From Histomonas meleagridis (lineage: Eukaryota > Parabasalia > Tritrichomonadida > Dientamoebidae), in the NCBI GenBank assembly GCA_020186115.1, contig WSYJ01000157.1:124001-188000 (forward strand): DNA of 64,000 nt, written 5' to 3'. The notes beneath the pieces are model-generated. The model was not told the DNA's origin. It did not search any database and saw only the letters and a list, made by a program, of their open reading frames with translations. Position numbers and translations under genes: made by a program. Shown in pieces: positions 29,280 through 39,594 of the stretch; position 1 is the stretch's first letter, and each line of letters begins with the position of its first letter.

Positions 29280-30665
29280 ATTGCTACCTGAAATCAAAAA
29301 AACGGCAACACATTTTTTAAAAAGTGACTACACAAAAACTCCATCGGAGCGGTTATTATCGTAATCACAAAAAGTTGTTATCATATAAAGTCACTTTTTT
29401 CATTCTTCGATTAAAACATACTATAATTAATGTTTCGTTTGATTTTTGGAAGCTCTTTCCACCGCATGAGTAGAAACATTATTTCTATTTTTAAAAATTT
29501 GTAATAAAAATGAAAATAAATGAAGATAAGTTCTTAACCCGAAGGACCACGGTATTTCACTAATTTTGTTGTCATATTTGAGAGATATAGTTGCCACATT
29601 TGAATGATATACAATTTAATTGACTAAGTTGAAAATTGTTTGGTTATTTTTTTAAAAATTAGCACTTTTGTATTTGTGATTTAACATTTTGCAAAAAATT
29701 AAAAAAAAAGTATAGTTAAATTAATTTGAAAAACTAATGTTAAAGTTATTTAATGGTTATTAATATCAAATCATCGAAGGAAATTTATGGCTTTTTCTTC
29801 ATTGTTGTTACTTATCATTCAAACTTGCTATCTCAAAAAAATTTAATCTTCCACTAAATTCTTTCAGAATTTTTGAATTTTTATCTTTTCTTTTTGTTTT
29901 ATAGTTAAATTATTTTAATTAGTTTTATCTTTTTCTAATAGAAAAATAACTGCTTCATAAATATTATATTTTGAGAATTTTCATACACTTAAACATTCTT
30001 CATTCGTAAAATTTGATATGTTTATCTTTATTTCTTGAATTTGTTCTTTATCGTAAATAACATATTATAATGAGTGTGGTTCAGTTTGCTTATAAACGAG
30101 TATACTTTTATTAAAATAACAACACAAATAAAACGGAATGTTAGATTTACGTTATTTACATTAATATTTATGCTTCAAAACACTCATTTCAAAAATAGTT
30201 TTACAGTAAATAAACATTTTAAAATTTATTTTCATTTTTATTTATATCATTAATTTTTTGTTTATATTGAACTCATTAATTTTCTTCATCATTTATAATT
30301 TGATTTGCTTCTTGAAGTAATATTACTTTCGGTTTACTTTTTAAATAAGTTATTTTACCATTGGCACTTGTTTTTTTATTGATTGATGATTAGTTCCATG
30401 TCAATAAAGTGTAAGCGTGAGAGTTATATTCTGTGATGTTTTTTAAGCCATATGTTGTTTGATATTTATACCTCATTCTTCCTTGTATTGAATGTATTAA
30501 ATATATTTGATCATATCCATTTAATATCATTACAAATATTTTAAAGTTATTTTTAAGATGATGTAATGCATTAATGTTATGTATCATCGAAATATTTTAT
30601 TTCATAAGATTCATATAATATTTATAATTGTCATTACAAAATTTACTAATATCTAATATTGAAAA
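29280..30665. other. Long AT-rich intergenic region
   Basis: No gene can be supported. A 65-codon minus-strand frame at 30390-30587 has no recognisable content. An 11-bp inverted repeat (AAAAAGTGACT at 29319-29329, its complement at 29389-29399) encloses about 60 bp just after the truncated ankyrin fragment and may mark a small inserted element. Confidence 0.4.
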
Positions 30666-32537
30666 TTATATTTGTTCAATAAATTTTTCTTCTTGAAAAT
30701 CTTCAGCAAATGGATCTTCTTCAATATTTATGTTACTTATTCCAGTAGTAAATGTATTCGTCGTTTCGTTTTCATTTTGTTCTGATTCATCATTTTCATA
30801 AATTTCTTCTTTTTTATTTCGAATATGTTTCATTAATATAATTAATATAATGATAATGACTATTACTATAACGATTACACAAACAGAAATGATGATAATT
30901 GTTGTTTCATTATCGTTGTTTTGATTATCATAAACATTAGTGTAAAACATTGTAAAGAAATTGGAATAATAATTATAATAAGTCGAATAAATAACAATCG
31001 TGTAATTGTAATAAATAAATTCTGTTTCAATATATGAAAATGTCGAATTATTTATATATAATGAAAATGATTTCGTTTTTGTTTCATAAATAGTTAACGA
31101 ATGTATAATTGATAATGTAATTGTTAATGTGTATGAAAATGAAAATGATAATGAAATATCACATTGAAGTGATGCAGTAAATGTATTTGAATTAGAAAAT
31201 GTATTCGATTGACTAAATGAATATAATTCTGATAATGATATTGAATCTGACTGTGCATATGTATTTGATTGACTAAATGAATGCGTTGGAAGTGGTTCGC
31301 ATATTCCTTCTGTGTTGTCTTTGGCAACATCTAAACTTCCAAATTTACTTCCTTTATATGTTGGATATGTGATAACACTTGTTGAAACATTATAAAATGC
31401 ATTTTCACTAATTTCTGGTTCTGAATCTCCATAATAATAAATGCATTGAAGATTATAACAATTACCAAATGCTGAACTTTCAATATTTTTTATTCCATAG
31501 CCAAGTGTTAATAAAGTTAAATTAGAACATGATGAAAATGCATAACTTCCAATTGTTGTAACTGAATTTGGAATTGTAATGTTTTTGATTGATGAACACA
31601 TTGAAAATGCTGAACCACCAATTTCTGTAACATTTTCTCCAATTATAATCGTAACTAAATTAGAACATGACGAAAATGCATAACCTCCAATAGATGATAC
31701 TGAATTACCAAAATTAACTGAAACAACTGATGACCATTCTGAAAATGAACCACTTGGAATTGAATAAATATTTTCACTGATAATTATATATTTCACAATA
31801 TTTTTATATTGAGAAATTTCATTAAATTCATTTGAATATATGATTGTAAGTGTTAAATTATCTTCATTATATATTTGATAAGAATTCATGAAAAACAGAA
31901 AAAATACAAAAATATTTTTATGTTTTTTCTTAACTTTTACTTTCAATGTATATTTGGTCGTTAATATTTTCTGAACTGAAATTGTGTTTTTCTGATAAAA
32001 TTTGATATAAATAACCGGAAATATCATTGAAAAAATGATGGTTAAATGAAGTAAAACATTCAAAATGTTTGGTCCTTCTTCGTTGTAGTTTCGCATCATC
32101 AAAAAATGGGCAAATTCACGTTTTATAGGATATACATCTTCATAAGATTTGTTATATGTTTTATAAAATTTACCATTTTTGACAAATATATCAATTTCAA
32201 AGTATTTTCCCAAAATGTTTGAAAAATATGTTCTTGGAATTTTTTGTTTGTTATTAAAATTCTGATGTACAACTATTGTAGATTCATTATTTGGTATCAA
32301 ATTTAAAAATAATTTGTTTATCAAAACTTTATAATTATTGTTAAATCTTTTAATTTTTTTGTTCATAATTTCATTAATTGATACATCTTCATCACATTTG
32401 AAAGTCATGCCTTTCTTGTTTGCGTGGTTTTGTATTTTTAATATTTCTTTTTGAATGATATAAGGTGTAATAAGCTTTGTATCGGTTATAAATCGTTTCA
32501 TCATGATCAAAATGCTGGACAAAAGAAAGATCTTCAT
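30666..32537 (-). CDS. BspA-like leucine-rich-repeat surface protein
   Basis: The product is 623 residues. The N-terminal 190 residues are unlike any family I know and include a hydrophobic segment (about 163-180). A second hydrophobic stretch (NIFVFFLFFMNS, about 208-219) then leads to LRR_5/TpLRR repeats at about 255-385, recognisable from copies of F..CSNLV..IIIG.NVT.IG..AFS.CS. These are followed by a Ser/Asn/Thr-rich stalk (about 400-550), a transmembrane helix rich in Ile and Val (about 554-576) and a 45-residue acidic tail. BspA-like proteins form the largest surface family in Trichomonas and mediate adhesion. The ectodomain is nearly identical to 33522-34514. An ATG further upstream than needed may be used. 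Confidence 0.8.
   Translation of the reverse strand: MKIFLLSSILIMMKRFITDTKLITPYIIQKEILKIQNHANKKGMTFKCDEDVSINEIMNKKIKRFNNNYKVLINKLFLNLIPNNESTIVVHQNFNNKQKIPRTYFSNILGKYFEIDIFVKNGKFYKTYNKSYEDVYPIKREFAHFLMMRNYNEEGPNILNVLLHLTIIFSMIFPVIYIKFYQKNTISVQKILTTKYTLKVKVKKKHKNIFVFFLFFMNSYQIYNEDNLTLTIIYSNEFNEISQYKNIVKYIIISENIYSIPSGSFSEWSSVVSVNFGNSVSSIGGYAFSSCSNLVTIIIGENVTEIGGSAFSMCSSIKNITIPNSVTTIGSYAFSSCSNLTLLTLGYGIKNIESSAFGNCYNLQCIYYYGDSEPEISENAFYNVSTSVITYPTYKGSKFGSLDVAKDNTEGICEPLPTHSFSQSNTYAQSDSISLSELYSFSQSNTFSNSNTFTASLQCDISLSFSFSYTLTITLSIIHSLTIYETKTKSFSLYINNSTFSYIETEFIYYNYTIVIYSTYYNYYSNFFTMFYTNVYDNQNNDNETTIIIISVCVIVIVIVIIIILIILMKHIRNKKEEIYENDESEQNENETTNTFTTGISNINIEEDPFAEDFQEEKFIEQI
30939..31931. repeat. 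Duplicated ~993-bp segment, copy A
   Basis: It matches 33522-34514 in direct orientation. I saw only two one-base indels and no substitutions by eye. Homology starts and stops abruptly inside both genes: it covers the LRR repeats and stalk but neither the N-terminal part nor the membrane anchor and tail. Confidence 0.9.
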
Positions 32538-33275
32538 GTTTCAGCTTGTAATATATCTATAGACCTTCACCAATTATACATCGGCTATCTCAAAAGTTTA
32601 AAATCTCACGGTTAAACTTTTAAAAACCTGTTGTTTTATTGTCGTTTTTCTAACCAATTTTGAAATATTTGTATCGATTTTTTAAGACGACAATCAAAGA
32701 AACAGCTTTATAACATTTTAAATACACTTTTAAATAACATAATGAATATATGTTATAGAACGGAATTTATGCTTTAATTTGGTGTGCCGTTCATTTATCT
32801 ATAATGTTTTTATCATTAGAAATTTTATTTTTTTTAATACCTTGGCAATTCTGTTATTTCTTGCTTTTATAGTTTATTATTATATATATAATAAACAAAA
32901 TATAAAGAGCTCTTTATGTACATAATCAATTACATTGTATCTTTAATTTAAAAGATATTTTTTGATTTTGAGAATAATGAACTCAAGTAAAGTTTATCAC
33001 ATTTCATTCAAAAGCTTTTGAACATTTAATGTATTGACAATCAGAATTCAAAATTATTGATCGTTGTGCAACAATATTTACCTTATTATATTTAAAGTCA
33101 GTGATACTATTTAAACATCATAAAATTCAAAATTTCATATTTAAACAAACTAATTCAAAACATTTTAAAGTCAAAATTATATTACCGTTAATATGAATTT
33201 ATTTTATTTCATATTACAACACATAATTTTTATATATACATTAAATCAAAAAAATTTCATTATTACACATTTTAT
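32538..33275. other. AT-rich intergenic region
   Basis: These 738 bp separate the start of the first BspA-like gene from the end of the second. There is a TA-dinucleotide run at about 32879-32892 and no supported gene. The plus-strand frame at 33193-33528 mostly overlaps the antisense of the second gene's tail and is not convincing. Confidence 0.4.
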
Positions 33276-35027
33276 TCATAGCCAATTGTCTTCATCTTCT
33301 TTCACAATATCTTCAACTAAACTATTTACTTCTTCGATTTGCTTTGTACTTGATGTCGTCGTGTCCTTAAATTGTAACTTTGATATCGATTTTTCTTTCT
33401 TCTTATTACTTTTCACTAAAAATATAACAATTCCAACAATGACCAAAACAAATGCAAATGATCCGCAAATAATTCCAATCAAAGCATTTGTCGTAATTCC
33501 ATTTGGCGAATTTTCATTGGAAGTGTAAAACATTGTAAAGAAATTGGAATAATAATTATAATAAGTCGAATAAATAACAATCGTGTAATTGTAATAAATA
33601 AATTCTGTTTCAATATATGAAAATGTCGAATTATTTATATATAATGAAAATGATTTCGTTTTTGTTTCATAAATAGTTAACGAATGTATAATTGATAATG
33701 TAATTGTTAATGTGTATGAAAATGAAAATGATAATGAAATATCACATTGAAGTGATGCAGTAAATGTATTTGAATTAGAAAATGTATTCGATTGACTAAA
33801 TGAATATAATTCTGATAATGATATTGAATCTGACTGTGCATATGTATTTGATTGACTAAATGAATGCGTTGGAAGTGGTTCGCATATTCCTTCTGTGTTG
33901 TCTTTGGCAACATCTAAACTTCAAATTTACTTCCTTTATATGTTGGATATGTGATAACACTTGTTGAAACATTATAAAATGCATTTTCACTAATTTCTGG
34001 TTCTGAATCTCCATAATAATAAATGCATTGAAGATTATAACAATTACCAAATGCTGAACTTTCAATATTTTTTATTCCATAGCCAAGTGTTAATAAAGTT
34101 AAATTAGAACATGATGAAAATGCATAACTTCCAATTGTTGTAACTGAATTTGGAATTGTAATGTTTTTGATTGATGAACACATTGAAAATGCTGAACCAC
34201 CAATTTCTGTAACATTTTTCTCCAATTATAATCGTAACTAAATTAGAACATGACGAAAATGCATAACCTCCAATAGATGATACTGAATTACCAAAATTAA
34301 CTGAAACAACTGATGACCATTCTGAAAATGAACCACTTGGAATTGAATAAATATTTTCACTGATAATTATATATTTCACAATATTTTTATATTGAGAAAT
34401 TTCATTAAATTCATTTGAATATATGATTGTAAGTGTTAAATTATCTTCATTATATATTTGATAAGAATTCATGAAAAACAGAAAAAATACAAAAATATTT
34501 TTATGTTTTTTCTTTTCGTTTGCTTTCAATTTATTCATTAAAAATTTGATTTCATAAAATAAAAAAAATCCCAAAATAAAAAAGTTATACATTAGAACTT
34601 GAGCATTTTCATTGAATTTGAACATTTTCTTCATGAAATTATTATTCATTGAAATTGGTAAATGAGTTTTTAATGAAAAATGATTAAATGTCAAAGAAAA
34701 GAATTTGAAATAATGTTTAACATATGACATCGGTAACTTTAATAAAGAGGAATGATGCTGATATTCTTCTGTGATATAATTAAATGTATTTGATTCATTC
34801 GCTTTTAGCATAATATAATTTGTGACTTTAATGGATACACACTCTTTGTTATGGGATGAGATAGGTAAACATGTATGCCCTTTGGATTCTAAAGTGAAAT
34901 AAGTGGAATGTTTGAGAGTTTGAGAAATAGATAATTGATCACTAAAAATCTTTGAACCTGAATTTTTTGGAGAGGTTTGTAATGAGCAAAAGAAACACAT
35001 GGGTAAAGCCAAAAAGTAAGAACACAT
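33276..35027 (-). pseudogene. Second BspA-like gene with two compensating frameshifts
   Basis: The N terminus (ATG at 35027) and the C-terminal anchor and tail (33276-33533, with the membrane helix ALIGIICGSFAFVLVIVGIVIFLV) lie in the same frame. Between them is the same LRR ectodomain as in the neighbour. Compared with that copy, one T is gained at about 34215 and one C lost at about 33922, so the roughly 290 bp between are out of frame and reach a stop at 34104. If both indels were absent the protein would be about 583 residues and complete. The N-terminal ~190 residues and the cytoplasmic tail are unrelated to those of the first gene. This is either a very young pseudogene or a working gene with consensus errors. 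Confidence 0.75.
33522..34514. repeat. Duplicated ~993-bp segment, copy B
   Basis: It is the direct copy of 30939-31931, offset by 2583 bp, with a one-base deletion at about 33922 and a one-base insertion at about 34215. Confidence 0.9.
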
Positions 35028-35968
35028 TTGCGAGAAAACTTGACAAACTTGCTAATAAATCAGTCAAAAACGATACAGAGAGTTTCAACAACGGCGCGTT
35101 TTCGTCGGTTCATTGGTTTAACATTTGTTGATGCATGTTTTGTTGTTTTTGCGATCGGAAGCTGTTTACAAAGCTGAAAACGTAATATTTTTATTGAAAA
35201 GTGACAGAAAGTCCCCTCATTTCAATTGCCAAAACAAAAATTGTTGTTGTTTAAAAAAAAAAAAATGAAAGAAAGAAAGTGATATCGTTCGACAACGAAC
35301 CGACTTATGAAAGAAAAACGCTCAAAAAGTTTGCTTCGACACAATTAACAGCAATACCAATACGTATTGAATTTTGGGGAGCTCCCCTAGTAATACTCTA
35401 AACGGCTGCGCTTTTGTTTACCAACTGATTTAACTTGCATGAACTAATAATTTGTCATCATTTTTGTACTGAATCAACCAAAAAATACATATAATCATAA
35501 GCTTCGCGTTGTTCGGTGAGCAAACAAAAAGAAATTTAAAAAAGAACTCATTGAGTGGATAATCTAGAAAAAGGAAATAAATGCCAACAGAAAAAAAGAA
35601 GAATTCTTTCTCGATTCATGATAATGTACTAACATATTTAAAAACGATCATATAAAATTAAATCATTATTTAAATTCACAAAAACTAATAATTGTAATGA
35701 ATTTGAAAAACACCTTAATAAAATTTTATCTAAACTTGTTGTGGAAAATTGGCAGCACTTTTCGATCGGTCTAATAGAATCACGTTCAAAAAGTGGAACC
35801 GATACTGCCGATTTTTTTCCACCAGTTTATCTAAAACTTTGTTAATTTTTTTCCTTTTTCTGCTTATTATTTGGTTATCTTATTTATATTTCATTGTTTT
35901 ATTTTATTGATAGATATATACAAATTAGATTTAGAAAAAAAAAGTCACCGAAACGGTTTTCTGTGAAA
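35028..35968. other. Intergenic region with palindromes and a foldback sequence
   Basis: This 941-bp gene-free region holds two 12-bp perfect palindromes, CAATACGTATTG at 35358-35369 and GGGGAGCTCCCC at 35376-35387, only 6 bp apart. It also holds an imperfect 82-bp foldback at 35741-35822 (GTGGAAAATTGGCAG pairing with CTGCCGATTTTTTTCCAC). AACGG at 35952-35956 lies 12 bp before the next start codon. No ORF is supported. Confidence 0.55.
35741..35822. repeat. Imperfect foldback / inverted repeat, 82 bp
   Basis: The outer arms GTGGAAAATTGGCAG and CTGCCGATTTTTTTCCAC pair imperfectly. An inner pair (CACTTTTCGATCGGT with AAAAAGTGGAACCGAT) continues the stem, leaving a loop of about 16 bp. It could be a small MITE-like remnant or form an RNA hairpin. 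Confidence 0.5.
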
Positions 35969-36556
35969 ATGGAAAAAAAGAAAATATTTAACCCAATTCC
36001 TCAGCAAGTTGTATGTTCAGTAATAGTTGCATTGATTTGGTATCTTTTCCCTTTGACAAGTTATAATATCAAGACATTATGTTATACTTGCTTTTCTTTT
36101 GTAGTTTTTGATAATTTTATTATTGGCGTTTTATTTTCTTCTTTCTATTGGGTTATATTAAACAAAGTTTTCAAATTACCAAATAAATTTTTGCATAGAA
36201 GAACATGCACATGGAATTATGATGTCGAACCAGATTTAGAATTTTGTTTTAAAGCATATGAACATGGATTTTTATTTTTATTACTCGGAGATATGTTTTA
36301 TATTCCAATTCAAGTTATTCGTCAATTTTTCCATAATTGGTTTGTTACAATTTTCTTAACAAATTTGTTTTTCGCTTTTACCATTTATCGTTTTATTTCA
36401 GGGATTAACAAATCTCTTTACCATACTCCATTTAAAACAAAAATAACAAAAATAATTGTATTTGTAATCGTGGTAATATTTTATATATTATCGCTTATTT
36501 ATTCAATTAATTGTGGAAACTATTGGTTTTACTACCATTTTGGAGAAGCACATTAA
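35969..36556 (+). CDS. UNC-50-like multi-pass membrane protein
   Basis: Reading from the ATG at 35969 gives 195 residues; the longer frame depends on a TTG and is not used. There are five hydrophobic segments. The pattern FVVFDNFIIGVLFSSFYWVILNKVF (about 48-72) matches the region of UNC-50 that reads VVLIDCxxxGLLxAxxxWFIxNKY, and TWNYDVEPDLEFCFKAYEHG resembles its WGYAFDVHLNAFFP stretch. UNC-50 proteins sit in the Golgi and inner nuclear membrane and help receptor trafficking. The N-terminal part of the family (about 80 residues) is missing here. Similarity is visible but weak. AACGG lies 12 bp upstream of the ATG. Confidence 0.5.
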   Translation: MEKKKIFNPIPQQVVCSVIVALIWYLFPLTSYNIKTLCYTCFSFVVFDNFIIGVLFSSFYWVILNKVFKLPNKFLHRRTCTWNYDVEPDLEFCFKAYEHGFLFLLLGDMFYIPIQVIRQFFHNWFVTIFLTNLFFAFTIYRFISGINKSLYHTPFKTKITKIIVFVIVVIFYILSLIYSINCGNYWFYYHFGEAH

Positions 36557-36814
36557 AATTTCCTAAATCCGAGGTGCAATTGGCTCATTTATTCTCTATG
36601 ATATTACAAAAAGAGATTCGTTTCAAAATATTTCAAAGGTACTAAAGAATGTTTGTAACAATTCAATCTGTAGAGTTTTAATAACGCTTATTGAAGCAAA
36701 ATGTGATCTACATGAATCAAAAAAGCTTCATTCAGAAAGAATTGAATACAGCAAAATGTGGGGGTGACGACTTTTATGCCTTTTAAAATGTTATTTTGCA
36801 ACCATTCAATCCTT

Positions 36815-38030
36815 ATTCTTTTTCAAGAAGTAACTTAACTATTTCTGTATGACCATTTTTAGATGCTAAAATAAGTGCTTTATTAAATAATTTCCAAATA
36901 TTATTTTGAAATATCAAATTACTAAAATAAATAACAAATAAAACAAATAAATATCTTTAGTATTAAAATCAATTCCTTGTTCAAGAAGTAATTTAACTAT
37001 TTCTGTATGACCATTTCTAGATGCTTCCAGAAGTGCTGTTTAAAATAATTTAAAGAATTTCCAAATATTATTTTGAAATATTATATAAATATTATCTTTA
37101 GCATTAACATTAATTTCTTCTTGAACAATAAGATATTTAAATATTTCAAAAGTTTCTACTACTGATTTAAATGTAATATTGTTAAAATATTGTTTTGAAT
37201 TTGATAATTTTGGAGAAAATATTTAATTAGATAAGGATTACCAATTTTTGCTGCTGTACCGATGATATATTCCTTAACTTTCATCCCATTTCCAAGCAAA
37301 AACAAAAGAATTTCATAATTTCCACCATTCACACATATACATCCCAAGTCATTCGAAAATATTGATTTTCCAAATCCTAATTGGATTCTATTTTATGAGA
37401 ATTTTGTAAATTAGTTTCTTCTAATTTATTTTCATAAATATATTTAATAAATATCATTTTGATGGAATTTAATTGGTGTTTCATATGCATCTTCAAATGA
37501 TGAATGATTTTGTTCACACAAATGAATAATTTCTTCGTTTCCACCTGCAACTGCATATTTACCTGTTTTTTTCTACTTTTGCATTATTCACAAGTAAATA
37601 TTTAAAACATTTAACTGAAGAAAAAAATGCTGCATAATCAATTGATGAAGCATTTTTATGATTAATAAATGAACATCTTTCATAAAGTGATGGCTCAATT
37701 GTTTGATTAAAATTTGTTTGTGATGTTATTTCTTGAAGTTTTTCGATTTCATCATATCGAATGATTTTTGATATTTTACTTGGATTAACTCCTTCTTTAA
37801 TTAATTTTTTGTGGAGTTCCCAATCATTCTTTGATAACTTATCATAATTAGTTGAAAAAGTTTTTTCAAAGGGATCTCCATAGAACCAATTTTTTTTTCT
37901 GTTTTCTTCTTCTGTTTTGTACAAAAATATTTTTGGTAATTTTTGAATCAATTAAATTTTTTTCAATCATTTTCTCTATTATATAATATGATTCTTTGGT
38001 GTTAATATTAATAATGAATTTCCTAAAAGG
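36815..38030 (-). pseudogene. Decayed DUF3447/ankyrin gene, minus strand
   Basis: Reading from about 38030 downwards the family order is preserved but broken: TKESYYIIEKMIEKNLIDSKITKNIF, then (37559-37951) DPFEKTFSTNYDKLSKNDWELHKK, EGVNPSKISKIIRYDE, and the DUF3447 core YERCSFINHKNASSIDYAAFFSSVKCFKYLL. Later pieces are CVNGGNYEILLFLLGNGMKVKE at 37159-37347 and two or three ankyrin blocks near 36815-37110. The ankyrin blocks are separated by AT-rich inserts of the same kind as at 28984 and 50459. Stops and frameshifts are numerous. Confidence 0.78.
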
Positions 38031-38083
38031 AACACCACTTTTTGAATCCGTTTACAAAAAGTGTTTCTTGAATTTATATTAGA

Positions 38084-39411
38084 ATGCGAACATTAGTAAA
38101 AGAAAAACTTGTAAGTGCAATCAAAGAAAACCAAGTTGAAAAACTACGTGATATAATACGGGTTCAATGTTTTGATGGAGGAAAAGAATATTTAACTTCA
38201 TGTACATATTCTTTATCAGTCTCAGAGTATATTTTTTGAGATGGATCAATAATATAAATTGATCCATCATTATAATATCTAACACATAGTTTACCTAAAC
38301 CAAATCGAATTCCACAAGAAAACATTGGATTAATTCACATTGCTGCTTTTTTTGATTCTCTTGAATGTTTTATGTACATCTATGATCAGGGTGTAAGTGT
38401 CAATCTCAAGACAGCCAATATTTCAATTTTTCATATGAAGTTTATTTATTTTATTTTTCATGCCCATTCATTATGCAGCCTATGGTGGTTCCTTAGAAGT
38501 TACCTCATTTCTCTGTTCACATGGTGTTAATGTTAATTCTGTTGTTGATGGCTATACACCAGTTTTTTATGCTTCATGTTCCAAATCACCACAACTTTTA
38601 CGTTTGTTACTTCAAAACGGTGCCACTGTCAATGCGAATGTCCGATTTTCAGATCGCTCTCCCTTTATGAATGCCATTTTACTTAAAGACATTGAAACGC
38701 TTGAGCTATTAATCGAACACGGGTTTAATATCCAAGGAAGTGACAACAAAGACTTATCCATTTTAATGAAAGCCATTTCATTACGTCTCTATGACTCTGT
38801 TAAATTATTATTAGATGCTGGTGCGAATGTATCATATACGACATCGAAAGGTACGAACGCGCTTTATACTGCATGCTTCCAACAGTCATATGAAATTGTT
38901 CAGTTACTTATCGACTATGGAATCAACGTATTCCAAGTGGATAACCTTGGGCAAAACGCAGCTCATTGGGCTGCTGCTTCAGGCGATCCGAATATTTTGC
39001 GTTTGATTCTAGATTGCGGTGTGAGCCCACTTATACCTGATAATGTTTTTTTGTGCTTTTTAATGGTATTTTTTTGAGTTTTTTAAATTTCCGACATTTT
39101 TTGCAATTAGAAGAAATGATTCGCCGCCTGATGGTCATTATGAGATTTTAGATATACTGTTTAAAGCTGGAGTTGATATTAATGCTGCTGATAATAACGG
39201 ATCAACTGCATTAAAAAATTATATTTTACAGGAAAACCCGGATCCAAAAGTAATCCAATTAATGTTGGATCAACATCCGAATTTGAATATGGTGGCCGCA
39301 AACGGTAAAACTATATTGGAAACAGCGAGGATTTGCTTGGAAAATCAGACTATTCTAGATTTACTAGAAAATTATGCATTAAAAGAAAAACAGAAAAAAC
39401 AAAATAAATAA
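38084..39411 (+). CDS. Ankyrin-repeat protein gene with one clear intron and two further inserts
   Basis: Exon 1 (38084-38226) encodes MRTLVKEKLVSAIKENQVEK... and is joined in frame to 38290 after removal of a 63-nt intron. The protein continues through about nine ankyrin repeats (ENIGLIHIAAFFDSLECF, MPIHYAAYGGSLEV, NALYTACFQQSYEIVQLL, NAAHWAAASGDPNILRLIL, STALKNYIL) to the stop at 39411. Two more interruptions occur at repeat boundaries: about 40 nt at 38420-38459 (between KTAN and MPIHYAA) and about 70 nt near 39045-39117 (between LIPDN and NDSPPDGHYEIL). These lack good GT-AG trichomonad splice signals, so they may be unusual introns or lesions. Codon use is less AT-biased than in the DUF3447 copies, suggesting a working gene. 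The stop forms TAAA. Ankyrin proteins mediate protein contacts. Confidence 0.7.
38227..38289 (+). other. Spliceosomal intron, 63 nt
   Basis: It begins GTATAT (trichomonad consensus GTAYGT) and ends CTAACACATAG, against the Trichomonas 3' consensus ACTAACACACAG with fused branch site. Removal joins ...GTC TCA GA to T TTA CCT AAA and restores the reading frame past the stops at 38236 and within the intron. An 11-bp inverted repeat (GATGGATCAAT at 38240-38250, complement at 38259-38269) folds the middle. Confidence 0.85.
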
Positions 39412-39594
39412 AGATTTTAATTAACGATACACGTTTTGAATGCGTTTTGATACGATATCCTCAGAAATCTCTATCATTAATTCGGAAATGCTTTTGCTCG
39501 TTTTTAATAATCTTTTGTTAATTACTTCATTTGATAAACACAATAATAAAAATAACAAAATGAATGATACAAAAAAGAAAAGTTTATTACAAAG

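Noticed and set aside
33193..33528. Plus-strand ORF of 111 codons
   Set aside because: It is antisense to the membrane anchor and tail of the second BspA-like gene and has a low-complexity Phe/Ser-rich composition typical of reverse-strand shadows.
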